From Dendrophyllia cribrosa (taxonomy: Eukaryota; Cnidaria; Anthozoa; Scleractinia; Dendrophylliidae): a stretch of 64,000 nt of DNA. This document shows, in pieces, positions 1 through 11,368 of the stretch. Under the pieces are notes generated by a model, which was not told the DNA's origin, did not search any database, and saw nothing but the letters and a program-made list of their open reading frames with translations. The position numbers and the translations under genes were made by a program. Position 1 is the stretch's first letter. Each line of letters opens with the position of its first letter. The stretch is taken from the NCBI GenBank assembly GCA_024195265.1, contig JAJLRJ010000004.1, positions 39,191,030 to 39,255,029 on the forward strand, written 5' to 3'.

Positions 1-347
1 TTTCCCTCAGTTTTTTTAAAGGCAGATACCACTCTATGTAATGATCAGATGAATAAAAAATGTACATGATCCCCGAAAGATCCGTTTTACATTTTCTGTA
101 AGCTCACTGTCCTCAAACAAAATGGCCGCCCCGGGCGCCCGGACGAGAAATGACTGGACCCGAGACAGCCAGTTTCCCGCGCTTTCCGCCGGCTGCCATT
201 TTTCTTTAACCAATCACAACCAAGATGCAGCTGACGCGTACAGTGTGAGTCGAGGAAAAAATATTCTGATTTTCCTGCGTTGAGAGGATCGTTTGGACAA
301 TAATCTTTCCACCGTTCTTTGACTCAAACTTCACTTACGATTAAAAG
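1..347 (+). promoter_or_regulatory. Possible promoter and non-coding first exon
   Basis: This stretch is richer in G+C and CpG than the DNA after it. It contains an ATGGCCGCC-type YY1-like site near 121 and a CCAAT box near 210. The sequence from about 250 to 347 ends in AAAAG followed at 348 by GTAAGT, a consensus splice donor, and has no long open frame. It could be a promoter plus a 5' untranslated exon of a plus-strand gene. No matching downstream exon was recognised, so this is inference. Confidence 0.3.
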
Positions 348-1982
348 GTAAGTCTCTTTGACATTTGGAAATCAAGTTAAGCCATAAACAAGAGTTCTCA
401 AATCTTCCAACACGGATATTTGCTTCCTCGGACTTTTAAACTTGCAGGTATAAACAAATTAAACAGAAGGAGCTCTCTAAAATATAAGGTTACAGTAAGC
501 TTAAGTTTAATTTCCAGCTAATTATAATCCTTTTAGTAAGATATAAGCTTAAAATTAAGCTTAAAATGTTAGCTTTTGATGCTTGTTTCATGAAATACAA
601 GGTAACCCAACGAGGCTTTTTGGTGAATTTTCCATATTAATGACAACCCTCAGGATATCCGTTTCATTCTGGCATCATTTAATAAACTTACCCTTACTGT
701 TCGCGTTTGCATCTAAAGTGGCATGGCGAGATACCAGTTTGTAGAAATCTATATATAAGCTCAAGCACTTGAACATCGCATATTTCATTTGTGATAAATA
801 CACAATCTTGCTACAGGGAATGTTGAAGTATTTGCTGCATAGAACATTGAGCTCCATGTTAAAAGCTAATTCATTTGTTTTGGGTGCAAGTGAACTTGAC
901 AGAGTCTAAATAATGGTCGCAGGCACCATGCAACAAACTTACAATTTTTTGCTTTACAAGTGGTGAGTTCTTGTGTTCTACTTTTAGTTTTAAATTTGAA
1001 ATTAATCTCTAACAAAGATACATTTTACTGTTCCAATGTACATGTAGTATAAACTAATAACATTTTCAGATCGGATGCACATTAATAAAACAGTCAGACT
1101 CAGTCTCTTAAAAAGTCATTTAATTATTAATATTTGATTTTCCAGTTAGTCCTCCCATTAAAGTGGACACTGTGCTTTGTTTCGAAATCTTAATTTTTCT
1201 TTTTGCAAGCACAATGTTATTAATTGCCTTGGTATGTTTATTTGAAAGTAATTAATTTTATGTGTAAACAGGCATGAAAATTTTAAGAGCAAAGATGTCT
1301 TGCTGGGCTGTTGCCAAGTCAGCTTGCCGTTGGCAGCTGTACATATTCTGGTTCTTCAATCAACGAGTGTGATGATCAGACTGAACAGATCATGCATCAA
1401 CTCAAGACACTTCAGGTTTTATTAGAGCGAGTAAACATATTAGTCATCCTTTCAGTCCCAAGAATGCTTGATTATTTTTGAAGCAGCAGATAATGAACAT
1501 CATTATAAAACAATCAGTTAGTTATTACTTAAATCAATCAAAACTGAATCAAAATTAATGAAAAAATGATTAAAACAATTATACACATAAATTAAAGGAA
1601 ATGATTTGTAAGTTAAGAGAATTGCTTGTTATACTTCTACATTCAAAGAATAATTCAAGCTTCAGGAAATGAATGGATGGATGTACAGTATTGCTTCGAG
1701 CATAAACAATCATGTGAAAACATATGACCTTTCCATTTTGGTATAAAACATGCCATGATTGTTAAAAAAATATGTGTGACTTAGCCTGTTTATAATATGA
1801 GGCCTTTTGCATTCAAAGTGAGTTATTACTTAAATTTGAAAGAAAAGAAGACAGAAAGGTGGCTTAATGGATAAACACTTTCAGTGCAGAAACAACTTCA
1901 ACTCATTGCAAAGCATGCCTGTTTGCCAAACTCATTTCTGATCTAGATCGAGTCAGGTGAGATTGTAGGTTCACCTAATGCA
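348..1982. other. AT-rich stretch without recognised gene
   Basis: Only short random-looking frames are present. I see no conserved protein, RNA gene or clear transposon end here. It may be intron if the donor at 348 is real. Confidence 0.4.
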
Positions 1983-2150
1983 TTAATAAGGGCAGTATGC
2001 AGCTCTCACAAGTTCGTCTCTGATTTTCTGAGAAAACAATAGAACAAACAACACAACAATGAACCATAGCCCTGAAAACAATAGAGCTGCGTGATACATG
2101 TACCCAGGTCCAATGAAATTGGAGGTTGTTAAGAGCTGCATGCAGGTATT
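1983..2150 (-). CDS. Possible C-terminal exon of a membrane protein
   Basis: Read on the minus strand, an acceptor-like TTTATCAG precedes 2150, and an open frame runs to a TAA at 1985-1983. The peptide contains SNFIGPGYMYHAALLF, then a strongly hydrophobic stretch GLWFIVVLFVLLF, and ends KIRDELVRAAYCPY. This looks like one membrane-spanning helix followed by a short charged cytosolic tail. The residue mix is more protein-like than most frames nearby. I do not recognise the family. It might be the end of the minus-strand gene that seems to start at 9543, but the splice phases do not join directly, so a missing exon would be needed. No upstream exon is proven. Confidence 0.3.
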   Translation of the reverse strand, partial: NTCMQLLTTSNFIGPGYMYHAALLFSGLWFIVVLFVLLFSQKIRDELVRAAYCPY

Positions 2151-2593
2151 CTGATAAATTATGTCACAGTCACACCACACCACACCACACTAAAAAACCT
2201 ATGTCACAGTCATGTTTTCATGTCACACGTTTTTGCTTATAGATGCAACAAACAGCATGTTGTCTTTTCTTCACTACAAAATGTGTTGTGAATCGTCTCA
2301 GTGTAATTCATCTTCTGGAAAATTTTCTTGTCAGTACCTGAAATCATGATCTTCATAAATTTATTCATGAAATAAATTTGACACTAAAAACCAATAAAAA
2401 GGTACTTGAATTTTACCATAAACTTTAAACATAGCTGTATTGTGCTCATAACTTGTTATATGTATGACTGATATACATGTATTCAGTTAATTGACAAGAA
2501 TGTGTTATTGTTGGCTTTCGTTCTGCATTGCAACCATGTAGCAATGCAGAACGTAGCCAAAAGTTGCGCATGGCTAGCGTGTAGCCACGTTTT

Positions 2594-3547
2594 GTGGAGC
2601 TCCCTTCGAAATTCGAGTTGCTTTCACTTTATATGGCCAGCAAACATAAAAGTTCCAAACGAAAGGAGAGAAGACAAAGTAGCGGCGAATTCAGTGAGGA
2701 AAGCAGCCCTTCTCCAGACGAAAAAAAGCCAAGAAACGAATCTATCAAAGGAGACGAGGAGGAGGAGGCGTTAGCTACGTTGAGTATGGCGGAACAGATA
2801 AACGAGCGATTAGACCAAGTTCTCTCCCGACTTGGGGCGCTAGAAAAGAAACTTGAAAAGCTAGATAGGATCGAAGTGAAACTACAAGAAGTAAATGCAA
2901 CGGTTTCCAAACTGGAGAGCAATGTGAGTACTCTACATGGTGAGATCACACAACTTAAAGCGAAACACGATGAGACCGACAAACTCACTCACAAGCTAGA
3001 GAGGAGTGTAGAATTTTTGAACGGCTCCGTTGAACAGGCGGACGAGGATATAAATAATTTAAAAACACAATACAAGCTTGAGACTAGTTTATTAAACCAA
3101 AAATTGTTGTATTTAGAAGCCTACAGTAGAAGAGAAAACCTCAAATTTGTGAACATCCCTGTGGAGTTAAATGAGGACGTCGATGGCGAAGGAGCGGAAG
3201 ACACACGTGAGGTTCTGTGGAAGTTTCTGGAGGAAAAATTACACAATGAGGACGCGAGGGAAATCGAGTTTCAAAGAGTGCACAGAAATGGGAGAAAGAT
3301 CAGCAATAATCCGCGTCCGATCTTGGCCAGATTTCTTCGATTTACTGATCGTGAACTGGTGCGTAAAAAGGCGAAGGAACTGAAAGGAACAAATTTCGTA
3401 ATCTACGAGGACCTGCCAAAGGAGCTCATCGACAGACGACGTTTAATGCTACCAAAATTAAAAGCTGCTAAGAAGCAAGGAAGCAGGGCCTACTTTAGCG
3501 CATCGGAGCCAGATAAACTGTATGTAAATGGCACCCTAGTTTTGTAA
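2594..3547 (+). CDS. LINE ORF1 protein (coiled coil, RNA-binding)
   Basis: This 317-residue protein has the layout of L1-type ORF1p, a nucleic-acid chaperone that coats the LINE RNA. Residues about 1-55 are basic and polar. From about 65 to 180 there are heptad-like leucines (LDQVLSRLGALEKKLEKLD, then KLESNVSTLHGEITQLK), a long trimer-type coiled coil. After that comes an RRM-like part starting LEAYSRRENLKFVNIP, followed by a C-terminal domain with RPILARFLRF and DLPKELIDRRR, as in the Transposase_22 family. An in-frame ATG at 2633 (MASKHK) is an alternative start. There is no internal stop. The stop at 3545-3547 is followed closely by more stops. Confidence 0.85.
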   Translation: MELPSKFELLSLYMASKHKSSKRKERRQSSGEFSEESSPSPDEKKPRNESIKGDEEEEALATLSMAEQINERLDQVLSRLGALEKKLEKLDRIEVKLQEVNATVSKLESNVSTLHGEITQLKAKHDETDKLTHKLERSVEFLNGSVEQADEDINNLKTQYKLETSLLNQKLLYLEAYSRRENLKFVNIPVELNEDVDGEGAEDTREVLWKFLEEKLHNEDAREIEFQRVHRNGRKISNNPRPILARFLRFTDRELVRKKAKELKGTNFVIYEDLPKELIDRRRLMLPKLKAAKKQGSRAYFSASEPDKLYVNGTLVL

Positions 3548-3876
3548 TAATAGAGATCAGATTTATCTTCGACCTTATTTTGCAGCTTTGACCTACTTAT
3601 ATATCGCCATAGAATAGTTTTTTTTTTCTAGGAAACTTCGTTTTTCAGGGAGCATGGATCAATACTAACTCATCGAATCAGTACCATAGCGCTAAAAATG
3701 CTGCGACCACATAGTATATGTACCATGTTTTTGTATTTATGTGTGTTTTTTTGTATCCACTGGGGAAAATTCAATTTTTATTCAATCAAACCAAATGAGT
3801 ACCATTTCTCGCTGCATTTTTCCTAGCTTTAAGCTCTATATTTGCCACTATAGCCTACCAGGGTGATTTAAGTGTC

Positions 3877-6800
3877 ATGTCATTAAATGTCAGAGGGTTA
3901 AGAAATCAGGTTAAAAGAAGAAGTATTTTCAGGTTTTTGAAAGATCAGAATTGTTTATTTTACTTTCTGCAAGAAATTTATTCAAAACCAGGTGATGAAA
4001 CAGTTTGGAGGAGTGAGTGGGGAGGTGACATTTTCTTTTCACACGGCTCAATTCATAGCAGAGGTGTTTGTATCTTAATTAACCCCTTATATGGTCTGAC
4101 GGTTAACAACTTCAACAAAGACCAAAATGGGAGAATTGTCTCAGTGGACATAGCTTCTGAAGCAGGCAACTTATCTGTATGTAATATTTATGCTCCAAAC
4201 AATTTACAACAGCAGAATGAATTTTTGCATTTTTTACATGAATATTTAATGTCCAACACTGAAATTGGAAACCTAGTTATAGGAGGTGACTGGAATGTTG
4301 TTCTTTATGCCATTGACAAAATAGGTGGCGCGGCGTGGAAGCCACATACTTATCGAAACAATCTTATATCAATGATGAGAGAACTTGAGCTTGTTGACAT
4401 CTATAGAAAACAAAATCCGAGCAAACTGAGTTTCACTTATGAGTCCAAGGCACTCAATCTCAGCTCGCGAATCGATTTCTTTCTTATTGCTCAATCCTTA
4501 ATCAAATGTGTGTCTCACATAGGTACAAAAGTCTCTATTGCTCCTGATCACAAAGCAGTAAAACTTAGTTTGACTGTTACGAAAAAAAGACGCGGACCGG
4601 GTCTATGGAAATTCAATAATTCTCTTGTAGAAGATGAAGAATATAAAAAACTTATAAAAGAAAATTATCCTAACATAATAAATAAATACTCGGATGTGGA
4701 AGACAAAAGGTTAAAGTGGGAACTTATCAAAATGGAAATAAGAGCGCTTACAATCCCTTATTCCAAAAACAAACAAAAAAAGCTTCGTATAAAGGAACAA
4801 GACCTAGGGGACCGATTAGAGGAGCTCGACAATCTCCTCTCTCAAAATGTCGATGTAGATGATACAAGCGAAACTCAGCAACGGGAATATACTCGATTAA
4901 AACAGGAACTTCATTTCTTATATGAAAACAAGGGAAAAGGTTCAATTCTTCGTTCTAAAGCTAGATGGACTGAGCTGTGAAAAACCAACAAAATATTTCT
5001 TTAATCTAGAAAAGCGAAACTATAACCGAAAAGTAATTAAAGAACTGAAACGGCCAGATGGAGATAACATTTCCAAAGAAGAAGACATATTATTGGAAAT
5101 TGAAAATTTTTATAGAGATTTATATACGTCAAACCATGTAGAGGATAAAAGCAGATTATTTGAAAATTTTGTCAGAAATCTTGAAATACCGAAACTCCAA
5201 AATACGGAACAAGACGAACTGGGAGAAATCACTCTTAAGGAATGTAGTGATGTTTTGCGGACGTTCGCAAGTGGAAAATCTCCCGGAGATGACGGATTTA
5301 CCTGGGAGTTCTATAACTGTTTCTTTGACTTGTTGGGACAAGACTTAGTCGATTGTTTCAACGCAGCATTTAAAGAAGGCGAAATGTCAATCTCTCAAAA
5401 GCGAGGTGTAGTTACTCTAGTCCCAAAGGAAGATTCAGACCTAGCTGATCTCGCAAACTGGCGACCGATAACTTTACTTAATATGGACTACAAAATTGCG
5501 TCCAAAATTGTAGCCAGGAGAATAGAAAACGTTTTGACGCTCTTAATTAATCCAGATCAAACAGGTTTCATAAAAGGGAGGTATATAGGTCAAAATGTCA
5601 GGCAGATAAATGATATTCTTGAGCAAACAAAACTTCAAAACATTCCGGGGTTACTTCTGCAACTTGATTTTCGTAAAGCGTTTGACACTATTGAATGGGA
5701 TTTCATCCAGAAGACAATTACGGTATTTAATTTTGGTGATAATATCAAACGATGGATAACCACTCTTTACAAAAATTCAGAAAGTGCAGTTTTAAACAAC
5801 GGCTTTTGTACCAACTACTTTAAGCTATCAAGAGGAGTGAGGCAAGGCTGCCCTTTGTCCCCCTATTTATTCATTCTTGCAGTTGAGTTACTAGCTTGTA
5901 AGATTAGACAAGACAAGGAAATACATGGTATAACTATCTTTCGGAAAGAATTTAAAATAGGCCAATTCGCTGATGATACCACTCTCTTTTGCAAGGACAC
6001 GAACACCGTGCAAAGAGCTATTGTACGATTGAATGACTTCGGTGACCTATCAGGTTTGCGACTAAATCCATCAAAAACAAAAGCAATGTGGTTGGGACCC
6101 TGGAGGTATTGCAAAGAAACACCTTTCGGATTCAAATGGCCAAAAGAGCCGATAAGAGCCTTAGGGATATTTATATCCTATGATGAAAAAAAAAATGACC
6201 AATACAATTTTAAAGAAAAAATTCAAAAAATAGATACTATTCATGGCATCTGGCAGTCCCGAAACCTTACACTATTTGGAAGATGTCTTATAACTAAAAG
6301 CCTTGGCATTTCGCAGCTGGTTCATTCTACTTCGATTCTTGATATCCCTAAAAAATGCATTCAAGATGTTAATTCTATGATATTTAAATTTATATGGAAA
6401 AACAAGAAAGACAAAATCAATCGTAAAGTCATGTTTCAAGACTACGACAATGGAGGTCTACGTGCGCCTAGCATAGAAACTATGTCCAAATCACTCAAAT
6501 TGGCATGGATCTCGAGATTTTTAATAAACGACCAAATGGGCAGTGAATCCTGGAAGGTTATACCAAACTATTATTTTGATAAATATGGTGGCTTAAAATT
6601 CCTGTTGCACTGTAACTATGATGAAAAGTTCCTCGAGCAGGCAAAATTCCCGAACTTCTACAAGCAGATCTTACTATATTTCTCTGAACTTAAAGCATCT
6701 TATAATCCAGAATCCGATCAGGAATTGATTCTATATAATAACAAAGAAATTCGAATTAACAGTCAAACTATCTTTTATCGGAGCTGGTTCAGTAGTAATA

Positions 6801-7579
6801 TTATTTTTATCCACGATCTGTTGAAGGCGGATGGAAAAATTCTCCCTTATGCTGAGTTCATCCGAAAATACAAACTCAGTTGTAATTTCCTAACATACAT
6901 GCAAGTTGTATCTGCAATACCTCAGACCCTCATTATTAAGGCAAGGATAAAATGCCTAGATAAAACTATTCTTCTTTCAGAATATGAGTTTCAGCTGTCT
7001 CGGGATACTACCATAAATTTACTTAAATTAAAAAACAGGGATTACTACTGGCTTTTGATAAATAAGGACAAGCAAGTATTGAAGGCAAGCGTAAAGTGGG
7101 AGAGAGATTTACAGCCAGACATGGTGCGGATTGACTCTTTTTTTAGTCGTGTAAAATATATTTCTAGAGAAAACAAGCTGAGAGAATTTTACTTCAAACT
7201 TTTGCACAGAATAGTTGTTACAAAAAGAGAACTGCATTTATTTGGTATTAAAAATGATATGCTTTGCATTTACTGTCGCGAAAATGATTCCATTATTCAC
7301 ACTTTTTCAAATTGTCACTGGTCTAAAGAGTTTTTCTTGGAAGTTATTAAGTGGTTTAACAAAGAAAATGGCACCTCTTTCTCCTTATCCCCAACGGAAA
7401 TTCTCTTCGGCACGAGCTCCACCTCCAAGACTGACCTGATTACCAATAACTTAAACTGTACTCTCCTCTTTGCTAAATATTACCTCTATACCCAAAAACT
7501 AGCACAGAAAAACCTATCTTTAGAGGAATCTGTAGTTAAATTAAACTGTAGATTTCATCTAGAAAAATCCCCTCTGTAA
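3877..7579 (+). pseudogene. LINE ORF2 protein (endonuclease and reverse transcriptase), one frameshift
   Basis: ORF2 makes the element's nicking endonuclease and reverse transcriptase for target-primed copying. The first frame (3877-4980) holds the APE-type endonuclease: LNVRGLR, a LQE metal-binding site, NIYAPN, GGDWNVV, SRIDFFL and IAPDHKAV. The second frame (open from 4922 to 7579) holds the reverse transcriptase: LQLDFRKAFDTIEW, GVRQGCPLSPYLF and the catalytic FADD (usual form YADD). It ends in a zinc-knuckle-like CIYCRENDSIIHTFSNC. The two frames overlap at 4922-4980. Homology clearly runs from ARWTEL in frame one into EKPTKYFFNLEKRNY in frame two, so a 1-2 base indel near 4975 broke one gene of about 1,230 residues. 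No other break was seen. Confidence 0.88.
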
Positions 7580-7795
7580 AATAAAACAAAAGTATTATAT
7601 AATTTAAAATATATTGTTAACTACTATATAGAGTTACTAAATGATTAGTGCAGCTTCAGACTATAAACAAAAATTGAAATCGCCAATGCCAACCCAGTCT
7701 CGGAATGTCTAGTGTAGTGTATTGTTGTAACATCTTGTCATGTATTCCTTTGTATTGTAACCTTTTAAATCTGCTTGTTACGTAAATGTTTTGTA

Positions 7796-7838
<43 letters not shown>

Positions 7839-7866
7839 AAAAAAATAAAAAAATAAAATAAAATAA
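7796..7866 (+). repeat. AAAT microsatellite tail of the LINE
   Basis: About eleven AAAT units, then less regular A/T tracts, lie between the ORF2 3' region and the second target duplication. This is the expected simple-repeat tail of the retrotransposon. Confidence 0.85.
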
Positions 7867-8154
7867 AACCATGTAGCAGTTAAGGATATAATCCTGTTGC
7901 AGGCCAGAAATTTGGGATTTCTGTAAAACCCTAAAAATCAGAATCTTTTAATATTATTTATCACTCACTAATTAATATTATATATCATTTTTAGGTGCAA
8001 TTGCAGGCAAAGTCCAAAATAATTCATTCCAATAATTACCGTAATCTTTTTGTGAAAGCCTTGAAAGCTTTAGTATAATAGTTTAATTCTAAGCTTTTTG
8101 TACTTTCTAGAATTTCCGGGTGTATGTGTACTGTTAATGTGTAATAATATAGTA

Positions 8155-9010
8155 GGAATGCCTGGAAAGGTGGGAATCATTCTATGCTTTCCTGACCTTT
8201 TGCAAATCAGGAAAAGCTGGGAAAGAACAGAATATTTATTCCTGGCTTTCCGGGCTTTAATTGGTGCTTTACTGGAAAGCTTGGTGTCATTCTACACTTT
8301 CCTAGCTTTTTTGCATATAGGAAAAAGCCAGGAAAGTGTGGTCATTCTGGCTTTCAGGGCTTTCCAGGAAATATCCAAGGATTCCTGGTACATGTAAGCG
8401 CTGAAAGCCTGAGGACGGTCCATGCTTTCCTGGTTATTTTGCACATGCGGAAAAGCCAGGAAAGCACGGACCGTCCTGGCTTTCCACACTTTCGAGGATT
8501 CCTTGGTTTCCTGGAAAGTGCGGAAAGCCAGGACGGTCCGCGCTTTCCTGGCTTTTCCCTATGTGCACTTTTCCCTATGTGCCCTTTCCAGGATTCCTTG
8601 GTTTCCTGGAAAGCATGGATCCGCGCTTTCCTGGCTTTTTTGCACATAGGGATTTTCGAGGAAAGCGCGGACCGTCTTAGCTTTCCGCGCTTTCAAGGAT
8701 TCCTTGGTTTCCTGGAAAGTGCGGAAAGCCAGGACGATCCGCGCTTTCCTGGCTTTTCCCTATGTTTACTTTTCCCTATGTGCCCTTTCCAGGATTCCTT
8801 GGTTTCCTGGAAAGCACGGATCCGCGCTTTCCTGGCTTTTTTGCACATAAGGAATTTCCAGGAAAGCGCGGACTGTCCTGGCTTTCCGCGCTTTACAGGA
8901 AACCGAGGTATCCTGGAAAGCGCGGAAAGCCAGGATGGTCCGCGCTTTCCTGGAAATTCCTTATGTGCAAAAAACCCAGGAAAGCGCGGAATTTTTCCGC
9001 GGAATTCCAG
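8155..9010. repeat. Palindromic satellite-like repeat (CTTTCCTGGCTTTT family)
   Basis: The block is built from both orientations of CTTTCCTGGCTTTT and its complement, with spacers such as TTGCACATAGG, CGCGGACCGTCC and TTCCTTGGTTTCCTGG. Two copies of a unit of about 201 bp start near 8501 and 8702 (landmark CCTTGGTTTCC at 8501/8702 and 8596/8797). Any transcript could fold into many hairpins. A smaller copy lies at 13820-13995. The long open frames here are by-products of the repeat and resemble no known protein. Confidence 0.75.
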
Positions 9011-9165
9011 GCTTTCTTTTGCATGGGCAGGGAGGGGGTCTGTGTGTCCGGCAAACGTCTAGATAAACATTGCCCACAGTAAACATTTACAGCATGTTTC
9101 CATCCCTGAATTATTACTCTACCATTCTTTGAAATTGCTATGTAAAATTAATTCACACCCTCTCC

Positions 9166-9182
9166 CCCCCCCCCCCCCCCCC
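9166..9182. repeat. Poly-C tract
   Basis: A run of about 17 C lies between two short unique segments. Homopolymers of this kind also mark the ends of other elements in the window. Confidence 0.7.
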
Positions 9183-9369
9183 AGCTGGAAGATACATTCT
9201 TTTTACCCAAATCAAATGCCCTTTTGCTTCTGGGAAACTGATTCTGAGTTACATAGCCTATAAATAAACAAAAGCAGGAAGCTGGGGCACGTGAACGTAC
9301 AAATCCTAACAATGAGTAACTACTATGCAAGATTCAGATGTTTTAGGACAACAGTATAAGGAAACTTAC

Positions 9370-9543
9370 ACGCTCTGAAAAAAGACTGTAACACTTTCTG
9401 GTTCCGAAATAGGGCTGTGAACACGTCAAATGTTATTTTCTTAACAAAAGACAAAACGATTTCAAAGGATGGAAGAGATTGTAGCCTGATTTTAATTGCA
9501 AATGAATCACTCACCATCGATCACCATCCCCACCGCTCTCCAT
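9370..9543 (-). CDS. Start of an unidentified minus-strand gene, two exons
   Basis: Exon 1 (9543-9515) begins with ATG and encodes MESGGDGDR plus two bases of the next codon, then the donor GTGAGT. Exon 2 (9485-9370) follows an AATCAG acceptor after a 29-bp intron (short, which lowers confidence) and reads WLQSLPSFEIVLSF, VKKITFDVFTALFR and NQKVLQSFFRA, then GTAAGT. The phases match (2 then 1). The peptide is rich in hydrophobic and basic residues and looks like real protein, but I do not recognise it. The start lies 35 bp from an opposite possible first exon at 9579, which would make the interval a bidirectional promoter. No further exon is securely joined. Confidence 0.35.
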
Positions 9544-9578
9544 GAAGCGTGGGCATACTGGTCAGGGGCAAAACCAAA

Positions 9579-9603
9579 ATGGCGGCTCAGAACAAAATGG
9601 CGG
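9579..9603 (+). CDS. Possible first coding exon with YY1-like sites
   Basis: AAAATGGCGGCTCAG starts a frame reading MAAQNKMAG that meets GTAAGATC at 9604, a good splice donor. AAAATGGCGG occurs twice (9577 and 9595) and resembles the YY1 site that often overlaps the start of housekeeping genes. No downstream exon was identified; the following 1.5 kb is repeats. Confidence 0.25.
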
Positions 9604-9847
9604 GTAAGATCGGTGAACTTGTACGTGCAGATTCTTGACGTTTTTGCAACTTTATCACGAAATTAACTAAGTAGGTGATTGCAAAGAAGTGGAGTTTCAG
9701 CTTCAACTGGGAATAACCTGTGGAATTTAGCCAGAAAATTGAACTCACCGATCGAAGATTTTCAGGTGAGTTGCGTGCCCTATTTAATTATTAATATTAC
9801 TTTAATTTTTATTTTATTTTATTTTTTATTTTTTTTACCGAAAAATT

Positions 9848-9932
9848 AAGGGGTCCAGAAAGGGGTCCAGATAGGGGTCCAGAAAGGGGTCCAGAAGGGG
9901 GGTCCAGAAGGGGGTCCAGAAAGGGGGGTCCA
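9848..9932. repeat. GGGGTCCAGAAA minisatellite
   Basis: Six or seven imperfect copies of a 14-16 bp unit GGGGTCCAGAAA(G) are arranged head to tail, just before the inverted-repeat element that starts near 9989. Confidence 0.85.
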
Positions 9933-9988
9933 CGTTTTGTCTACACCCTATAAAATCTGACAGCTAGGCATGAACTTCCTCGAGATAC

Positions 9989-11251
9989 AATTGAAGGGGT
10001 CGGGGCATAACCAGCCTATGTTGCTTTTTGAGCGTTTTTACTTTTTTTCTCGCTCAGATTTGCCTAATTTTATCGTACAACGAATAATATCACAAACCCT
10101 TGTCGAATTTGTACTAATCCTAAGAAACTGGACTAATTTCACCTGAAAAAAACCAGAGTTCTGGTCTTCTTGTGGTTGTTTACATTCAGAGCGTAATTTC
10201 GACGCCATTACAGCAGATTGGCTGTGAGAATATACGCCCGCAATACTCCTGACCCACACCAACAACATGAACGAAAATACCGTTATTTGCGCACGCCTGG
10301 TTCGTTATCGATCGCGAGCTCGTTACGGCAAACACATCCTCTGTAGCATGCGTATGAGCCAATATGTTTAAGACCCGTCCGGTGATTGAAGGACATCATT
10401 AACTCCGGAAATCCGTAAGTCTCTAGCACCTCTCAAAGAAAGGAGTCGTGTTTCTTGCCTAAATCTCTATTTCACGATCGAGGTGAAAATAGATGTTGGT
10501 GGACGAGGCGAGCCAGCGGGAAAGTCAGGAATCACTTCGGATCAGAAAAGGGGCAGTGTTGTGAGTTGTGGGCCATTTCCCATCCCGTGCCGTAGTCGAA
10601 ATGCCCGATATCCGAAGTGCTTCGAGACTTATAATATTTTCCGTATTTCGTTTGGTGGACATTCCATTTTCGTTTTCCCCATTGATATCCCGACATGCTT
10701 TGCAACAGTGGCAGATAGGTCGGCTTTGCGTGGTCGCGCGGGAGATTGAAATACAGCGTTGGGCAGCTCAAAGTGAGTTCTTGCGGCCGGGTGAAATTCA
10801 GCAAGGCGGGCAAAGACTATGAGCCGGCAGCGGAGGACCTGGAGTGCATCCTAAAGGAGGTTTGTAACGATAAGGGAGATGGCGCGAATCTAAGTGGCTG
10901 ACTATCGGTGATAAAAATGAAGCGATTTTGAGGGAATGAACTTCGGGATTTATTTTTCTTGAGCGGGATTCAGCGGTACGGGCCCAAACTTGGCCATCTG
11001 AAGTGAAAAATCAGCGTAAAATCGAGAAATTCGGGTAAACCTTGGGATTCATTTTTTCGAGCGGGATTCAGCGGGAGACATGCAGATTTTTTTTTTGCAT
11101 AAGTTAATTCTCGAAAACGACGGAAAAAACAACAGAAATGTTTTGCAACTAATTTGTAGTTCACATGCCAAAAGTGGACAAATCTGAGCGAGAAAAATAA
11201 AAAACAACCTCAAAAGCAACATAGGTTGGATATGCCCCGAGCCCTTCAATT
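9989..11251. mobile_element. DNA element with about 80-bp terminal inverted repeats
   Basis: The left end (AATTGAAGGGGTCGGGGCAT, then TATGTTGCTTTTTGAG and TCTCGCTCAGATTTG) recurs inverted at the right end (CAAATCTGAGCGAG, then CAACATAGG and CCCCGAGCCCTTCAATT). The inverted repeats extend about 80 bp with mismatches. AATT at each outer edge could be a target duplication. The GC-rich interior (10480-10870) has overlapping frames on both strands but no transposase motif, so it looks non-autonomous. Inside, a block with TTGAGCGGGATTCAGCGG is duplicated near 10960 and 11060. Confidence 0.7.
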
Positions 11252-11253
11252 AC

Positions 11254-11368
11254 TTACCATATTTACTGTACCCATGTATAAGTCGACCTGTCACGACCTA
11301 AAAATCGGTCCAAAAAATCGCCCTCGACTTATACATGGGTTTGACTAATACACAGGTAAACATGGTAA
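11254..11368. mobile_element. Short MITE
   Basis: Ends TTACCATATTTAC and GTAAACATGGTAA are inverted. Within, ACCCATGTATAAGTCGA and TCGACTTATACATGGGT form a second, better-matched inverted pair. The element is about 115 bp and abuts the larger element to its left. Confidence 0.7.

Larger units (their letters stand above)
2532..7878 (+). mobile_element. Nearly full-length L1/Tx1-like LINE with target-site duplications
   Basis: A non-LTR retrotransposon of about 5.3 kb (2544-7866) is bounded by a perfect 12-bp direct repeat, AACCATGTAGCA, at 2532-2543 and 7867-7878. It has a short 5' leader, ORF1 (2594-3547), a roughly 330-bp spacer, ORF2 (3877-7579) and a 3' end made of AAAT repeats from about 7796. 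Two-ORF layout, coiled-coil ORF1 protein and APE-type endonuclease with reverse transcriptase are typical of the L1/Tx1 group. Perfect duplications and almost intact frames suggest recent insertion. ORF2 carries one frameshift near 4975, so this copy is probably not autonomous unless the shift is a sequence error. Confidence 0.9.

Noticed and set aside
8422..9082. 207-residue plus-strand frame (FPGFSLCALFPMCPFQDSL)
   Set aside because: It lies wholly in the palindromic satellite, and similar frames occur on the other strand.
10532..10822. Opposing 93- and 84-residue frames
   Set aside because: Both lie in the GC-rich inside of a TIR element; GC content alone lengthens frames, and neither resembles a transposase.
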